Source: Promethearchaeota archaeon | Lineage (GTDB): Archaea; Asgardarchaeota; Lokiarchaeia; Sigyniarchaeales; SOKP01 | DNA length: 64,000 bases | NCBI GenBank assembly: GCA_011364975.1 | Contig: RDOE01000002.1 | Coordinates: forward strand, 37,188 to 101,187 | Direction: 5' to 3' | Part shown: positions 1 to 7,570 of the stretch, one piece after another | Numbering within the stretch: position 1 is the stretch's first letter | How the letters are laid out: the number at the start of each line of letters is the position of its first letter | Translations under genes and position numbers: made by a program | Notes under the pieces: generated by a model | Told to the model about the DNA's origin: nothing | What the model saw: the letters and a program-made list of their open reading frames with translations, nothing else | Database searches by the model: none

Positions 1-1
1 A

Positions 2-313
2 ATTCCAGATGATGATGTTAAAACCAAAACCCCTGAACCTAAAGTAATTCAGGAAGGGAAAAAGATTTCAGTCTACTTCATGTCAACTATAGGTCCAGGT
101 GAAAAAAAGCAAAAACTGTTAATTAACACGGGAAATAAGGTTGGTGATGTAAAAGAAACCGCTGCAAATTTGTTTGGTTTAGATCCTGCTGACTTTCATT
201 TATCCTCGAGTGGGGTTACGATGGATGAAAATTCAAGCTTAAACGATTATAATATAGCTGATGGAGATGATATTCTTTTGATTCCGGCAAGCACCGCGGG
301 ATTAAAATGTTAA
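2..313 (+). CDS. Ubiquitin-like modifier, 5'-truncated by window edge
   Basis: The track starts this at an internal ATG (80), but the frame is open to the window edge. The residues before that Met (KKISVYF) are the first beta strand, by alignment with the paralogue at 2171 (KKLTLYF). The true start therefore lies outside the window. The fold is a ubiquitin-like beta-grasp: strand, GPGEKK turn, helix (DVKETAANLFGL), the 'DPADFHLSSSGVTMDE' segment and a last strand 'DDILLIPAS'. The C-terminus is STAG followed by LKC. A processed modifier would end in Ala-Gly rather than Gly-Gly, with a three-residue tail for a protease to remove. The upstream part is acidic and Lys/Pro-rich, like the flexible N-terminal tail of the paralogue. 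Convergent with the membrane-anchored UBL gene. Confidence 0.8.
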   Translation: MPDDDVKTKTPEPKVIQEGKKISVYFMSTIGPGEKKQKLLINTGNKVGDVKETAANLFGLDPADFHLSSSGVTMDENSSLNDYNIADGDDILLIPASTAGLKC

Positions 314-330
314 TTAAATTTATAAAATAA

Positions 331-1152
331 TTAGCTTTTTCCATTAATTTTTTTTCTGGTAGGAATTAGAGCTAATTCATCATCATCTTCAATATTGTAG
401 TCAATAATTTTTAAATCATCATCTAACAAGATTCCTCCAGAGGAAATTAGAAAACCATCTGGATTATAATCAAATAAAACACCTATTTTCTGTTTGATTA
501 TATTTATCAATTCCGATGTATCAATTATCATTATTTTCGTTTTCTCACCAGGTTCAATTAATGATCGAACATAAACACGTATTTTCTCATCAATTTCAAC
601 AATTCTTTTTGGTGGGGTATAATTTATAGGATCGTCTGTGACACTTCTGTTTTTTATCATAGTTTCAATTAGTTGAATTCTCTCATCAGGATCGAAGTAT
701 AATAATTCTCTAATGAAAAAAATTTTATCCATTTTTGAAAGTCCCAATAGGTTTATTTTCTCTAAATCTTCTTTTTTAAATACAGAAAAGATATAGTCAT
801 TAATTTTTGGAATATCTTCAAATGATTCATTTGAATCAGCATAACTATCAATTAAAGGATTTGCCTCAAAGTAGTCTTCAATAAATTGATTAGCTAGATT
901 TTTTAATGATTTCTTTTGAGGTTGATATTTTTGTTGAGGTAGCGCTTTTTTCTTTCCTAAAAACTTATATGAGCTCTCTTTTGACTGAATAATGGTATAA
1001 GCAGTACTAGTAGATAATACAGCTACACTACTAATAGTTAAAAAGAGATATAAAGGAATACTCTCTACCCTCGAAAGGAACAATATTATATAAATACAAG
1101 TTACAACAATGTAGAGAGTTATTAAACCAAATGCTCTATTTTTATTTCTCAT
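331..1152 (-). CDS. Membrane-anchored protein with C-terminal ubiquitin-like domain
   Basis: 273 residues. Two hydrophobic helices (about 8-27 and 32-56) anchor the N-terminus. A charged, mostly helical linker follows (about 65-185). Residues 190-266 align without gaps worth noting to the two soluble ubiquitin-like proteins here: 'LIEPGEKTKIMI' matches 'TIGPGEKKEKLT', 'NPDGFLISSGGILLDD' matches 'DPDEFHLSSGGVTMDE', and 'DDDELALIPTR' matches 'DGDDILLIPAS'. The tail is KKINGKS and lacks the STAG ending, so it may not be conjugatable. It could act as a fixed ubiquitin-like docking domain at the membrane or as a decoy for E1, E2 or JAMM. The domain call is from direct alignment within the window; the role is inference. 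Confidence 0.75.
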   Translation of the reverse strand: MRNKNRAFGLITLYIVVTCIYIILFLSRVESIPLYLFLTISSVAVLSTSTAYTIIQSKESSYKFLGKKKALPQQKYQPQKKSLKNLANQFIEDYFEANPLIDSYADSNESFEDIPKINDYIFSVFKKEDLEKINLLGLSKMDKIFFIRELLYFDPDERIQLIETMIKNRSVTDDPINYTPPKRIVEIDEKIRVYVRSLIEPGEKTKIMIIDTSELINIIKQKIGVLFDYNPDGFLISSGGILLDDDLKIIDYNIEDDDELALIPTRKKINGKS

Positions 1153-1233
1153 AATTTTTATACTATTATTCTAAATTTCTAATGTATTATTCAAAATTTA
1201 AATTCCATTGGTATAAATCTGAAATTTTATAAC

Positions 1234-1905
1234 CTACTCACCCACAATAGAGTTCATTATTTTTGTATATTTCTCAGTATCTAATCTAAATAATATTCTT
1301 TTATTATCTTTTTCAACCTTTATAATCCTTAATTTATGAAGAATTTTAAGATACTTTTTAATTGTATTGTAATTCTTCTTTAAATTCTTCGCTAATTGGG
1401 TAGCTTTTAAGCTATTTTCTTCTTTTAACATAAATTCGATTATTTCTTGGATAATTACTTGTTTTAAATAATAAGATAACTCGTCGTATTCGGGATTTGA
1501 CTCATAGTGAAAGATTATTCTTTGATTATCAATTTTTTTTGATCTAGTAAATCCAAATTTTTCTAAGCAAGATAAATGCCATAATACTTGATTGCTACCA
1601 ATATTTATCGCTTTCATAATTTCATTGATATTGGCAGGTTGTTTCTTGATATAATTATAAATTTCATTTCTGATTGGATGTTCGATAATATTATTTTTCA
1701 TTAATTTAGTTCCTGGTATTAGGATTCTTTTTTTAATTAGTTTTTTTATAATTTTTTCAATACTATTTTTATTCAAATTTGGGTTAAATTTCACCCTATT
1801 ATTTATATAAACAACAATATCCTCAATTGAAAAAAATGGCTTCTTTTTTAAATACTCCTTTATTAGATCACAAACAATAGCTTGAAGGGTATCAGAAGAG
1901 CTCAT
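1234..1905 (-). CDS. Multi-winged-helix DNA-binding regulator
   Basis: 223 residues, very Lys/Ile-rich, with three consecutive winged-helix-like units (about 5-70, 75-135 and 140-212). The second, 'NINEIMKAINIGSNQVLWHLSCLEKFGF', and third, 'LKATQLAKNLKKNYNTIKKYLKILHKLRII', have the clear helix-turn-helix plus wing pattern of ArsR/MarR-like archaeal regulators. No ligand domain is visible. It is divergent from the ubiquitin-like gene at 2171 across 265 bp, so it could control the ubiquitin island and itself. That link rests on position only. Confidence 0.65.
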   Translation of the reverse strand: MSSSDTLQAIVCDLIKEYLKKKPFFSIEDIVVYINNRVKFNPNLNKNSIEKIIKKLIKKRILIPGTKLMKNNIIEHPIRNEIYNYIKKQPANINEIMKAINIGSNQVLWHLSCLEKFGFTRSKKIDNQRIIFHYESNPEYDELSYYLKQVIIQEIIEFMLKEENSLKATQLAKNLKKNYNTIKKYLKILHKLRIIKVEKDNKRILFRLDTEKYTKIMNSIVGE

Positions 1906-2170
1906 AAACTTTAATTTTTTTTTGTTAAAATACCTTGATTTTTAAACTAAATCTTCTTTCTAAACAGTATTTCCAATAATTATATATTAATAAGCCTACA
2001 CTCAATTTATAAATATATTTTCCTAAGAATGCTTTTGAAACTTTAGTACTTATTTGAGAAATTTTTAATATTTCAAATTCATTCCAAATGGTTTTTTAAT
2101 ATCAGATTTGCGTGTTATTATTAAAAAATAAAATAAAATTAATATTTAAAAATATAAGAATGTGATTTGA

Positions 2171-2503
2171 ATGAGTTTTGACAACGATTTTGATGAAGAA
2201 TTAGAGCCTGTTAAATCTAAAACTCCATCAAGTAAAACACCCACAACAGGTAAAAAGTTGACTTTATACTTTATGTCAACTATTGGTCCTGGTGAAAAGA
2301 AAGAGAAATTAACAGTGAATGACGCTAACCGTGTAAGTGATATCAAACAAACATTAGGAAATTTATTTGGACTCGATCCTGATGAATTTCACCTTTCATC
2401 TGGTGGAGTAACTATGGATGAAAGTAATCAACTAAAAGATTATAATGTTAATGATGGCGATGATATCCTTCTGATCCCAGCGAGTACTGCGGGATACTTT
2501 TAA
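2171..2503 (+). CDS. Ubiquitin-like modifier (full length)
   Basis: 110 residues: a disordered acidic/Ser-Thr-Pro N-tail (1-27), then a ubiquitin beta-grasp domain (28-104) with strand 'KKLTLYFMST', helix 'VSDIKQTLGNLFGL', 'FHLSSGGVTMDE' and last strand 'DDILLIPAS'. It ends STAG-YF: after removal of YF the reactive end would be Ala-Gly. This differs from the Gly-Gly of ubiquitin and is closer to the Val-Gly-SerCys end of the UFM1 precursor. Start ATG has GTGAT four bases upstream. The E1, E2, JAMM protease and RING-like membrane protein follow on the same strand, which makes this the likely substrate of that cascade. Confidence 0.85.
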   Translation: MSFDNDFDEELEPVKSKTPSSKTPTTGKKLTLYFMSTIGPGEKKEKLTVNDANRVSDIKQTLGNLFGLDPDEFHLSSGGVTMDESNQLKDYNVNDGDDILLIPASTAGYF

Positions 2504-2529
2504 ATAATTCTTTTCATAAAATCTAATAT

Positions 2530-2564
2530 AAGGGCATTAAGCCCTTTAATTTTTTTATTTTTTT
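2530..2564 (+). terminator. Hairpin plus T-tract between modifier and E1 genes
   Basis: AAGGGC-ATTAA-GCCCTT forms a 6-bp stem with a 5-base loop, followed by TTTAATTTTTTTATTTTTTTG. It lies between the stop of the ubiquitin-like gene and the E1 start. It looks like an intrinsic (oligo-U) terminator or a partial attenuator, and would let the modifier transcript outnumber the enzyme transcript. Seen by eye; termination is inferred. Confidence 0.5.
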
Positions 2565-2587
2565 GATTAACATTTAAGGTGATAATA

Positions 2588-3811
2588 TTGGATAAGGATT
2601 CAGATTTTTTTGCAAAAGGAATGTCAGCGGAAGAGAGAGATCTGTATGATCGCCAATTTCGTTTAGAAGGATGGTCTCAGAAATTGGTAAAAAACTCGAG
2701 AGTCTTAATAGCAGGTGTTGGTGGATTAGGTTGTGAAATTGCAAAAAATCTAGCGATGTTAGGAGTAGGTCATTTAGATCTTGTTGATTTAGACATTATT
2801 GAGCATTCTAATTTAAATCGTCAAATTTTATTTACAGGCGCTAAGTTAGGGGCACCAAAAGCAATTGTCGCGGCTCAAAAATTAACCGAGATTAATCCAA
2901 ATATTGTTGTGAAAGGATATCATTCTTCTTTAGAACGGTTAGACCCTGCTTTATACTATGCTGCTGATGTTATTATTGGAGGCCTTGATTCAATGAATGC
3001 CCGCTTGAATTTAAATGCTCAGTGTATACGCTTTAGAAAGCCGTTTGTAGATGGTGGAGTATCTGGTTATCATGGGCATATGTATTCGATCTTTCCTTAT
3101 CAAAATGCTTGTTATGAATGTAATCCACTTCCAGTATCGGAAAGTGATGAAATGGCGGCCTGTACTGTAGTAGGGGTTCCTCGAAAACGTATTCATTGTC
3201 TTTTTAAAGGAGATATGGCCTTTAAAGAAAAATTTGATAGAGATCCAAATCCAAAAAATATAACAGATATTGAATTTATTCAAAAAGTTGCAAATGAATT
3301 AGTAAATAAACATAATTTCTTACCAGAATATACAATAGATGATATTGTTAAAATCATTAATCGCCACGATCCTGGGATCATCACGATTAATGCGGTAATA
3401 TCTGCTTTAGAATCTCATGAGGCTGTTAAAATATTGCATTGGAAAAAAGGTCATAAGGGTTTAGGACACCCTATTGCGAGTTATGTAATATTTAATGCAA
3501 TGACAATGAAACTTTATCACATAGAAAAGAAGAGAAATCCAGAATGTTCTCAATGTGGTAAAAATACAAGGCGTGTGGTCATAAAGATGAGAGCTCAATC
3601 ACCATGTTTGAATATAATTCGAACATTAAAAAAGAATGGGTTTGAATTAGAGCCTGAATTTGAACCAGTTCTAACCCTGCAAGATTATAATGATATCTTG
3701 GTTTTAGATTTAGAGCAGAGTTTGATTGAGAATGGTTTGAGGAATTACGAATTTTTAACTGTTGCAGGGTTTAAGGGTGGAGAAATTTATGTTACCTTAA
3801 AATTAATTTAA
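2588..3811 (+). CDS. UBA3-like E1 ubiquitin-activating enzyme
   Basis: ThiF/E1 family. The track starts at GTG 2579, but that GTG sits inside GGTGAT, a Shine-Dalgarno site four bases before TTG 2588, so I start at TTG 2588 (MDKDSDFF). Using track numbering: nucleotide loop GVGGLG (46-51); 'DLVDLDIIEHSNLNRQ' with the metal/ATP Asp and Arg; zinc cysteines CYEC (178, 181) and CSQC (323, 326); catalytic Cys195 in 'AACTVVGVPRKRIHC', which matches UBA3 'MCTIASMPR'. Residues about 330-410 resemble the E2-recruiting ubiquitin-fold domain of UBA3. It would adenylate the modifier, form a thioester and pass it to the E2 next door. The inactive partner chain (APPBP1-like) is absent here, so it probably works as a homodimer. 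Confidence 0.9.
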   Translation: MDKDSDFFAKGMSAEERDLYDRQFRLEGWSQKLVKNSRVLIAGVGGLGCEIAKNLAMLGVGHLDLVDLDIIEHSNLNRQILFTGAKLGAPKAIVAAQKLTEINPNIVVKGYHSSLERLDPALYYAADVIIGGLDSMNARLNLNAQCIRFRKPFVDGGVSGYHGHMYSIFPYQNACYECNPLPVSESDEMAACTVVGVPRKRIHCLFKGDMAFKEKFDRDPNPKNITDIEFIQKVANELVNKHNFLPEYTIDDIVKIINRHDPGIITINAVISALESHEAVKILHWKKGHKGLGHPIASYVIFNAMTMKLYHIEKKRNPECSQCGKNTRRVVIKMRAQSPCLNIIRTLKKNGFELEPEFEPVLTLQDYNDILVLDLEQSLIENGLRNYEFLTVAGFKGGEIYVTLKLI

Positions 3812-3903
3812 AGTTTAATTTAAAAATGATTGGTATCTAAAATTTATCAATAAAAGAAAAGTATGATAAAAAAATTATAATTATAATAAAAAAGGTTAAG
3901 AAA

Positions 3904-4431
3904 ATGAGTATAAGAAGTAGTCGGATTTCTCAAGATTTTGCAGGATTAAAAAAGTTACTCAAGGATGGTACTATTATTCAATTAAAACCTTTTAATCCAA
4001 AAAAGAAAAGCATTGATCATTTAGCAATTACGCTCAAAGGACCTAAAAATACAGCATATGCAGGAGGCTTGTTTAAATTGGAGATGAGTTTCCCTGCTCA
4101 ATATCCTAAGCAACCACCATTTGTAAGAATGCACACTCCGATATGGCATCCAAATTTTTGGCCAAAACCAAATGAATATAAGGGACAGAGAAATATTTGT
4201 TTAGCATTAGTGGATCCTTCTTTAGCAGGTAAAAAAGGAGGATGGAGTCCTTCAAAAACTGCTGTCACCATTGTTCAAGCCATAATTGCTATGTTAAATA
4301 CCAGTGGTAAATATGTAAATCCTACTGATGTGTTTAATAAGAAAGCTGCAATGGAAATGATGAAAGATCCAAAGTTTTTCGATAAAAAGGTTAAAAATTT
4401 AGTAAAGAAGTATGCAAAGGATAAATGGTGA
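3904..4431 (+). CDS. E2 ubiquitin-conjugating enzyme (UBC fold)
   Basis: 175 residues, the normal size of a minimal E2. The UBC core has 'FPAQYPKQPPFVRMHTPIWHPN', including the HPN motif at 82-84, then 'GQRNICLALVDPS' with catalytic Cys99, then 'GGWSPSKTAVTIVQAIIAML' after the active site. The C-terminal helix is basic. It would accept the modifier from the E1 just upstream. The JAMM protease gene starts 6 bases after its stop codon, so the two are probably co-translated. Eukaryotic E2s usually have a shorter HPN-to-Cys spacing; here 'FWPKPNEYKGQ' is inserted, which may shape modifier or E3 choice. Confidence 0.92.
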   Translation: MSIRSSRISQDFAGLKKLLKDGTIIQLKPFNPKKKSIDHLAITLKGPKNTAYAGGLFKLEMSFPAQYPKQPPFVRMHTPIWHPNFWPKPNEYKGQRNICLALVDPSLAGKKGGWSPSKTAVTIVQAIIAMLNTSGKYVNPTDVFNKKAAMEMMKDPKFFDKKVKNLVKKYAKDKW

Positions 4432-4437
4432 ATCTAA

Positions 4438-5259
4438 ATGAATGAAGATGATAAGATTAGTATCTCGATTAAGGAAGCAGTTAAGCAAAAAATTAAAGAG
4501 AAAATTAAAAAAGAATTACTTGAAGAGATATATAATGAACTAAAGTTAGAAGAAGAATTAGAGGAAGAAATAACATTTGAGTTAATAGATACCAAACCGT
4601 TAGAACACTCAGAAAGTATTAAGGAAAAACTCGAACCCATTCCTATGGTGCCAGTAAAAACTACCGCTAATAGTGATAAAATTAAAGCACAAATTGTGAT
4701 AACTGTTAAAGCTGTTCTAAAGATCGCAAGTCATTCTTTAAAGTACGCTCACTCTAAAATTCCACGAGAAGATTGGGTTGAAGTGATCGGCTTGTTGGCA
4801 GGAAAATACGATAACGCAAAGGGAGTGTTATATGTTGAAGATGCTTATCCTATGGGTCATGGCACAGCTGTCTACGCAGAGATTAATGTTGAAAGGAATC
4901 GAAAGTCTGGTCATGAACGAGCGTATGAAGAAATTATCAAAAAGGGGTTATTCATTTGTGGATGGTATCATTCTCATCCTTCCTATGGTTGTTTTATGTC
5001 TAGAGAAGATTTAGGAACTCAAGCACGGTATCAAAAGTTATGGGATAAAGCTATAGCTTTAGTTATAGATCCATATCAAATTAATGGATTATCATTAGGA
5101 TTTGAAATATATCGTGCAAATTTTAAAACTAAAAAATGGTTTTCGGTACCTTTTGACATCAAGGGGTACTTAGACGTAAAAATGTTACCTGAGATATTAG
5201 ACTTTATGAATCCAATAATTGAGGGAAGAGCAGCCTATTTAGAATATGATGAAGAATAA
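4438..5259 (+). CDS. JAMM/MPN+ metalloprotease, Rpn11-like deubiquitinase
   Basis: 273 residues. A charged N-terminal helix (about 8-45, Lys/Glu-rich, likely coiled coil) precedes an MPN+ domain (about 85-240). The JAMM motif is intact: Glu115 ('EVIGLLAG'), His178 and His180 ('GWYHSHPSYGCFMS'), Ser188 and Asp191. Proteasomal Rpn11 has a very similar 'GWYHSHPGFGC'. Expected jobs are trimming the YF/LKC tails of the modifier precursors and removing modifier from targets. It follows the E2 with a 6-base gap. Zinc dependence is from family knowledge. Confidence 0.9.
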   Translation: MNEDDKISISIKEAVKQKIKEKIKKELLEEIYNELKLEEELEEEITFELIDTKPLEHSESIKEKLEPIPMVPVKTTANSDKIKAQIVITVKAVLKIASHSLKYAHSKIPREDWVEVIGLLAGKYDNAKGVLYVEDAYPMGHGTAVYAEINVERNRKSGHERAYEEIIKKGLFICGWYHSHPSYGCFMSREDLGTQARYQKLWDKAIALVIDPYQINGLSLGFEIYRANFKTKKWFSVPFDIKGYLDVKMLPEILDFMNPIIEGRAAYLEYDEE

Positions 5260-5288
5260 TTTTTGAGTTGAAAGGGGTTAATTAAATC

Positions 5289-6485
5289 ATGGTAAAAAAG
5301 AAGGGAATAGCAATAATATTTATTCTATTTCTCCTAATAGGACTTATCCATGGTTTAATTTCAATTTCACTAAATATTTCTTTAACCTGGATATTAATTG
5401 GATTGTGGATAATAGTTTCCTTAAAAATTATAGAAAATATAAGAAGACATCGCGAGTTTAATTCTCCTCATAATACTGCCTTTTTTGTTGTAATCCCTTT
5501 ATTCATGGGGATTTTTTATTCCATTTGGGGGTATTTTACGGGTATTTTTGGAGAAAATCTTATCGAAGGTTCGAATCTTTATTTTAGTGGTTGGAGTCTT
5601 ATTTTTGGATTTCCTTATGTAACATATGGTTCCTACTCATTATATCGTTGCTTTAAGAAATATAATGTTATTTATTTTGGGGCAAAATCTATAAAAGCTA
5701 AGACTTTTGGATTTATTTTAGCTTTTGTGGTACTTAGCTTTATTATAACTTATTGGATAATATTTTATTCAATATTTGATTATTTTGAGACAATATTAAT
5801 ACCACTTCATTTGTCGTTAAATCTTAATCTTTTAATATTATTTATTAGTTCTATTTTAATATTAACTATATTTGGATTTTTTGCTTCACAGAGAACCCTA
5901 CCTGCATTAACTAATGATTATATAGAACAACGAACGAGAAAAATAAATTCTTTAGCGAATGCTTCACCGTCATCTTTGCCCAGAACTCAGAGACGACAAG
6001 TAACAAATAGACACTCAATCCAAACGCCCTCCAGTAAAACTGAAACTATTGCTTCAAGAACTCGAACTAATTCATCAAGAACTACTCCAACCTCTCAAAG
6101 AAAGACTCAAAGGACCAAGATAACTTATAAAACGAATTCAACAAGAAAAACCTCTGGAACATCACAAAATCGAGGAAAAAAAATGCGAAATTTAGATATA
6201 TACAAACCTATAGCAGCATTACTTTCACCAGAAGATTTTAAATGTATTTTCTGCTTTAAATTACCAAAACTCCCCGAAGATAGAAGTAGAGGTATCATTT
6301 TATGCCCAAATTGTAAATATCCTGCACATGCAGATGAGTTCAAAGATTGGGTAAGAACTTCGAATCTCTGTTCAAGATGCAGTACACCAATTTCCTCTAG
6401 CTTCAGAAACAATCCTAAAATTATTAGCGTAAAAAATTATATGGTAATTTATAAATACTTTTTAAACAAGAAAAATAAAAAATAG
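5289..6485 (+). CDS. Six-helix membrane protein with RING-like zinc domain, candidate E3 ligase
   Basis: 398 residues. About six hydrophobic helices (5-25, 28-46, 62-86, 96-118, 138-163, 168-200) are followed by a Ser/Thr/Arg-rich linker (215-298) and a zinc domain: Cys319, Cys322, Cys339, Cys342, His347, Cys361, Cys364. The spacing 'CPNCKYPAHADEFKDW' resembles the RING/treble-clef pattern in which a His and a Phe/Trp follow the second Cys pair. It is last in the E1-E2-JAMM gene row, where the archaeal ubiquitin operon of Caldiarchaeum carries a small RING protein. I infer a membrane-bound E3. The zinc set has seven obvious ligands, so RING versus another treble clef is open. SD GGGG lies 11 bases before ATG. 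Confidence 0.65.
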   Translation: MVKKKGIAIIFILFLLIGLIHGLISISLNISLTWILIGLWIIVSLKIIENIRRHREFNSPHNTAFFVVIPLFMGIFYSIWGYFTGIFGENLIEGSNLYFSGWSLIFGFPYVTYGSYSLYRCFKKYNVIYFGAKSIKAKTFGFILAFVVLSFIITYWIIFYSIFDYFETILIPLHLSLNLNLLILFISSILILTIFGFFASQRTLPALTNDYIEQRTRKINSLANASPSSLPRTQRRQVTNRHSIQTPSSKTETIASRTRTNSSRTTPTSQRKTQRTKITYKTNSTRKTSGTSQNRGKKMRNLDIYKPIAALLSPEDFKCIFCFKLPKLPEDRSRGIILCPNCKYPAHADEFKDWVRTSNLCSRCSTPISSSFRNNPKIISVKNYMVIYKYFLNKKNKK

Positions 6486-6504
6486 ATGTATGTCCTACTA
6501 AAAT

Positions 6505-7464
6505 TTAGTGGGGCAATTTTACGCTTTTGGTTAATTCTCCTATTGTAGTTTCTAATTCAGAGTATACGTTATGGGGGTGAATCGACTCATAACTTTCAAT
6601 TTTAAAAATTATTTTAAAATTGTCTTCTAAATTGGGAAAATTGCGTAAAATGAAATTTTTTGCCATTTCTCTTATAACATCCTCAGCAAATAGAGGCTTT
6701 AAATGAGCAGTTCTCACTAATTTTGCCTCTTCAGGTCGCTTTAAGACTGATTGCATTTTCCCACTCATTGATTCTTCGATTACATCAATTATATCTAAAA
6801 CATCAATTTTATGGTGGTTTAAATCTTTGATTTGCACAATAATTGTTCCCAATGATCTCTGATTATGAGAACTAAAAGGTAAAATATTTAGCAATTTTTT
6901 GACGATCTCAGGTGACAAGTCGATATCTTTTCTATTTTTAATGATTTCCTCAGCATATTCCTGGCTCATTTCCTTTGCACAAGGGCATACAGTCATTCCT
7001 AAAGCGCTCGCTCCGATATAATAATTGAAATCAACACTCTGATCTTCTTTCTTTATTGCTTTAACAGATGAACTTATATCATATGCCTTTTGAATAGTTC
7101 GTTGTTGGTCATCCTTAGCTAACACAATTATCTTTCCTTCAAGATTTACATGCACTTTTTCTGTATAAGGATGTTTTTCAAGCAATTTCCTAGCTATTCT
7201 ATCTCCAACCGCCTCAACTGAAGGTGTTGATTTAAAAATTACCTCATTAATTATCTCTTCAATTGTTTCTGAAGTTCTCGACATATGAATTCCTCTTTGT
7301 TGAGCAGGAAGGGAAATTAAAGCAGAAATTTTAGGATAAAAAGAATATTTTTTATTCTGTTGAACGATATCAACCTTTTTTTCAACACCTACAATACCCA
7401 CTTTATCAATTGATATATCAATAATGGACCCTGAATCTTGTAAATCTTTTTTAAATTGATGAAT
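6505..7464 (-). CDS. mptA: GTP cyclohydrolase MptA (FolE2 family), probable ATT start
   Basis: Fe(II)-dependent GTP cyclohydrolase that starts methanopterin synthesis by making 7,8-dihydroneopterin 2',3'-cyclic phosphate. Family signatures are 'GASALGMTVCPCA' and 'FSSHNQRSLGT'. The track begins at GTG 7401, but the frame upstream encodes 'DLQDSGSIIDISIDKVGI', the usual N-terminal strand of this family, so the gene must start earlier. The only room is after a TGA, where ATT 7464 follows GGTGGT; this gives 319 residues, close to the roughly 315 I recall for MptA. An out-of-frame ATG at 7468 would need an indel in the following A-run. MptD, MptG and a DHPS-like gene for the same pathway lie within 14 kb. 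Confidence 0.88.
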   Translation of the reverse strand: MHQFKKDLQDSGSIIDISIDKVGIVGVEKKVDIVQQNKKYSFYPKISALISLPAQQRGIHMSRTSETIEEIINEVIFKSTPSVEAVGDRIARKLLEKHPYTEKVHVNLEGKIIVLAKDDQQRTIQKAYDISSSVKAIKKEDQSVDFNYYIGASALGMTVCPCAKEMSQEYAEEIIKNRKDIDLSPEIVKKLLNILPFSSHNQRSLGTIIVQIKDLNHHKIDVLDIIDVIEESMSGKMQSVLKRPEEAKLVRTAHLKPLFAEDVIREMAKNFILRNFPNLEDNFKIIFKIESYESIHPHNVYSELETTIGELTKSVKLPH

Positions 7465-7475
7465 TCATAACCACC
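7462..7475 (-). promoter_or_regulatory. Ribosome binding site and ATT start of mptA
   Basis: Read on the minus strand: GGTGGTTATGAATT. GGTGGT sits five bases before ATT (Ile codon, in frame with MptA). ATG two bases before it reads only five codons to TAA. It decides the start of mptA only if ATT initiation is real. Confidence 0.45.
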
Positions 7476-7570
7476 GATTTTTTCTCTATTTATAAAGATA
7501 TCTCAATTTTTATAATATATATTCGATTATATTATTTTTTGAAATAATAGAAAAAGAATTGTAGTAACTC

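Noticed and set aside
2146-2346. Antisense ORF (66 aa) across the modifier gene, and similar antisense ORFs such as 3011-3283, 6125-6412 and 35426-35620
   Set aside because: Low-complexity shadows of real genes with no family pattern.
5566-5578. GGTTCGAATC, a tRNA T-arm-like string
   Set aside because: It lies inside the membrane RING-like gene in a good coding frame, and no acceptor or anticodon arms surround it.
7451-7468. Frameshifted mptA with ATG 7468 as true start
   Set aside because: Not excluded, but two further genes need ATT without any homopolymer indel, so ATT is preferred for now.
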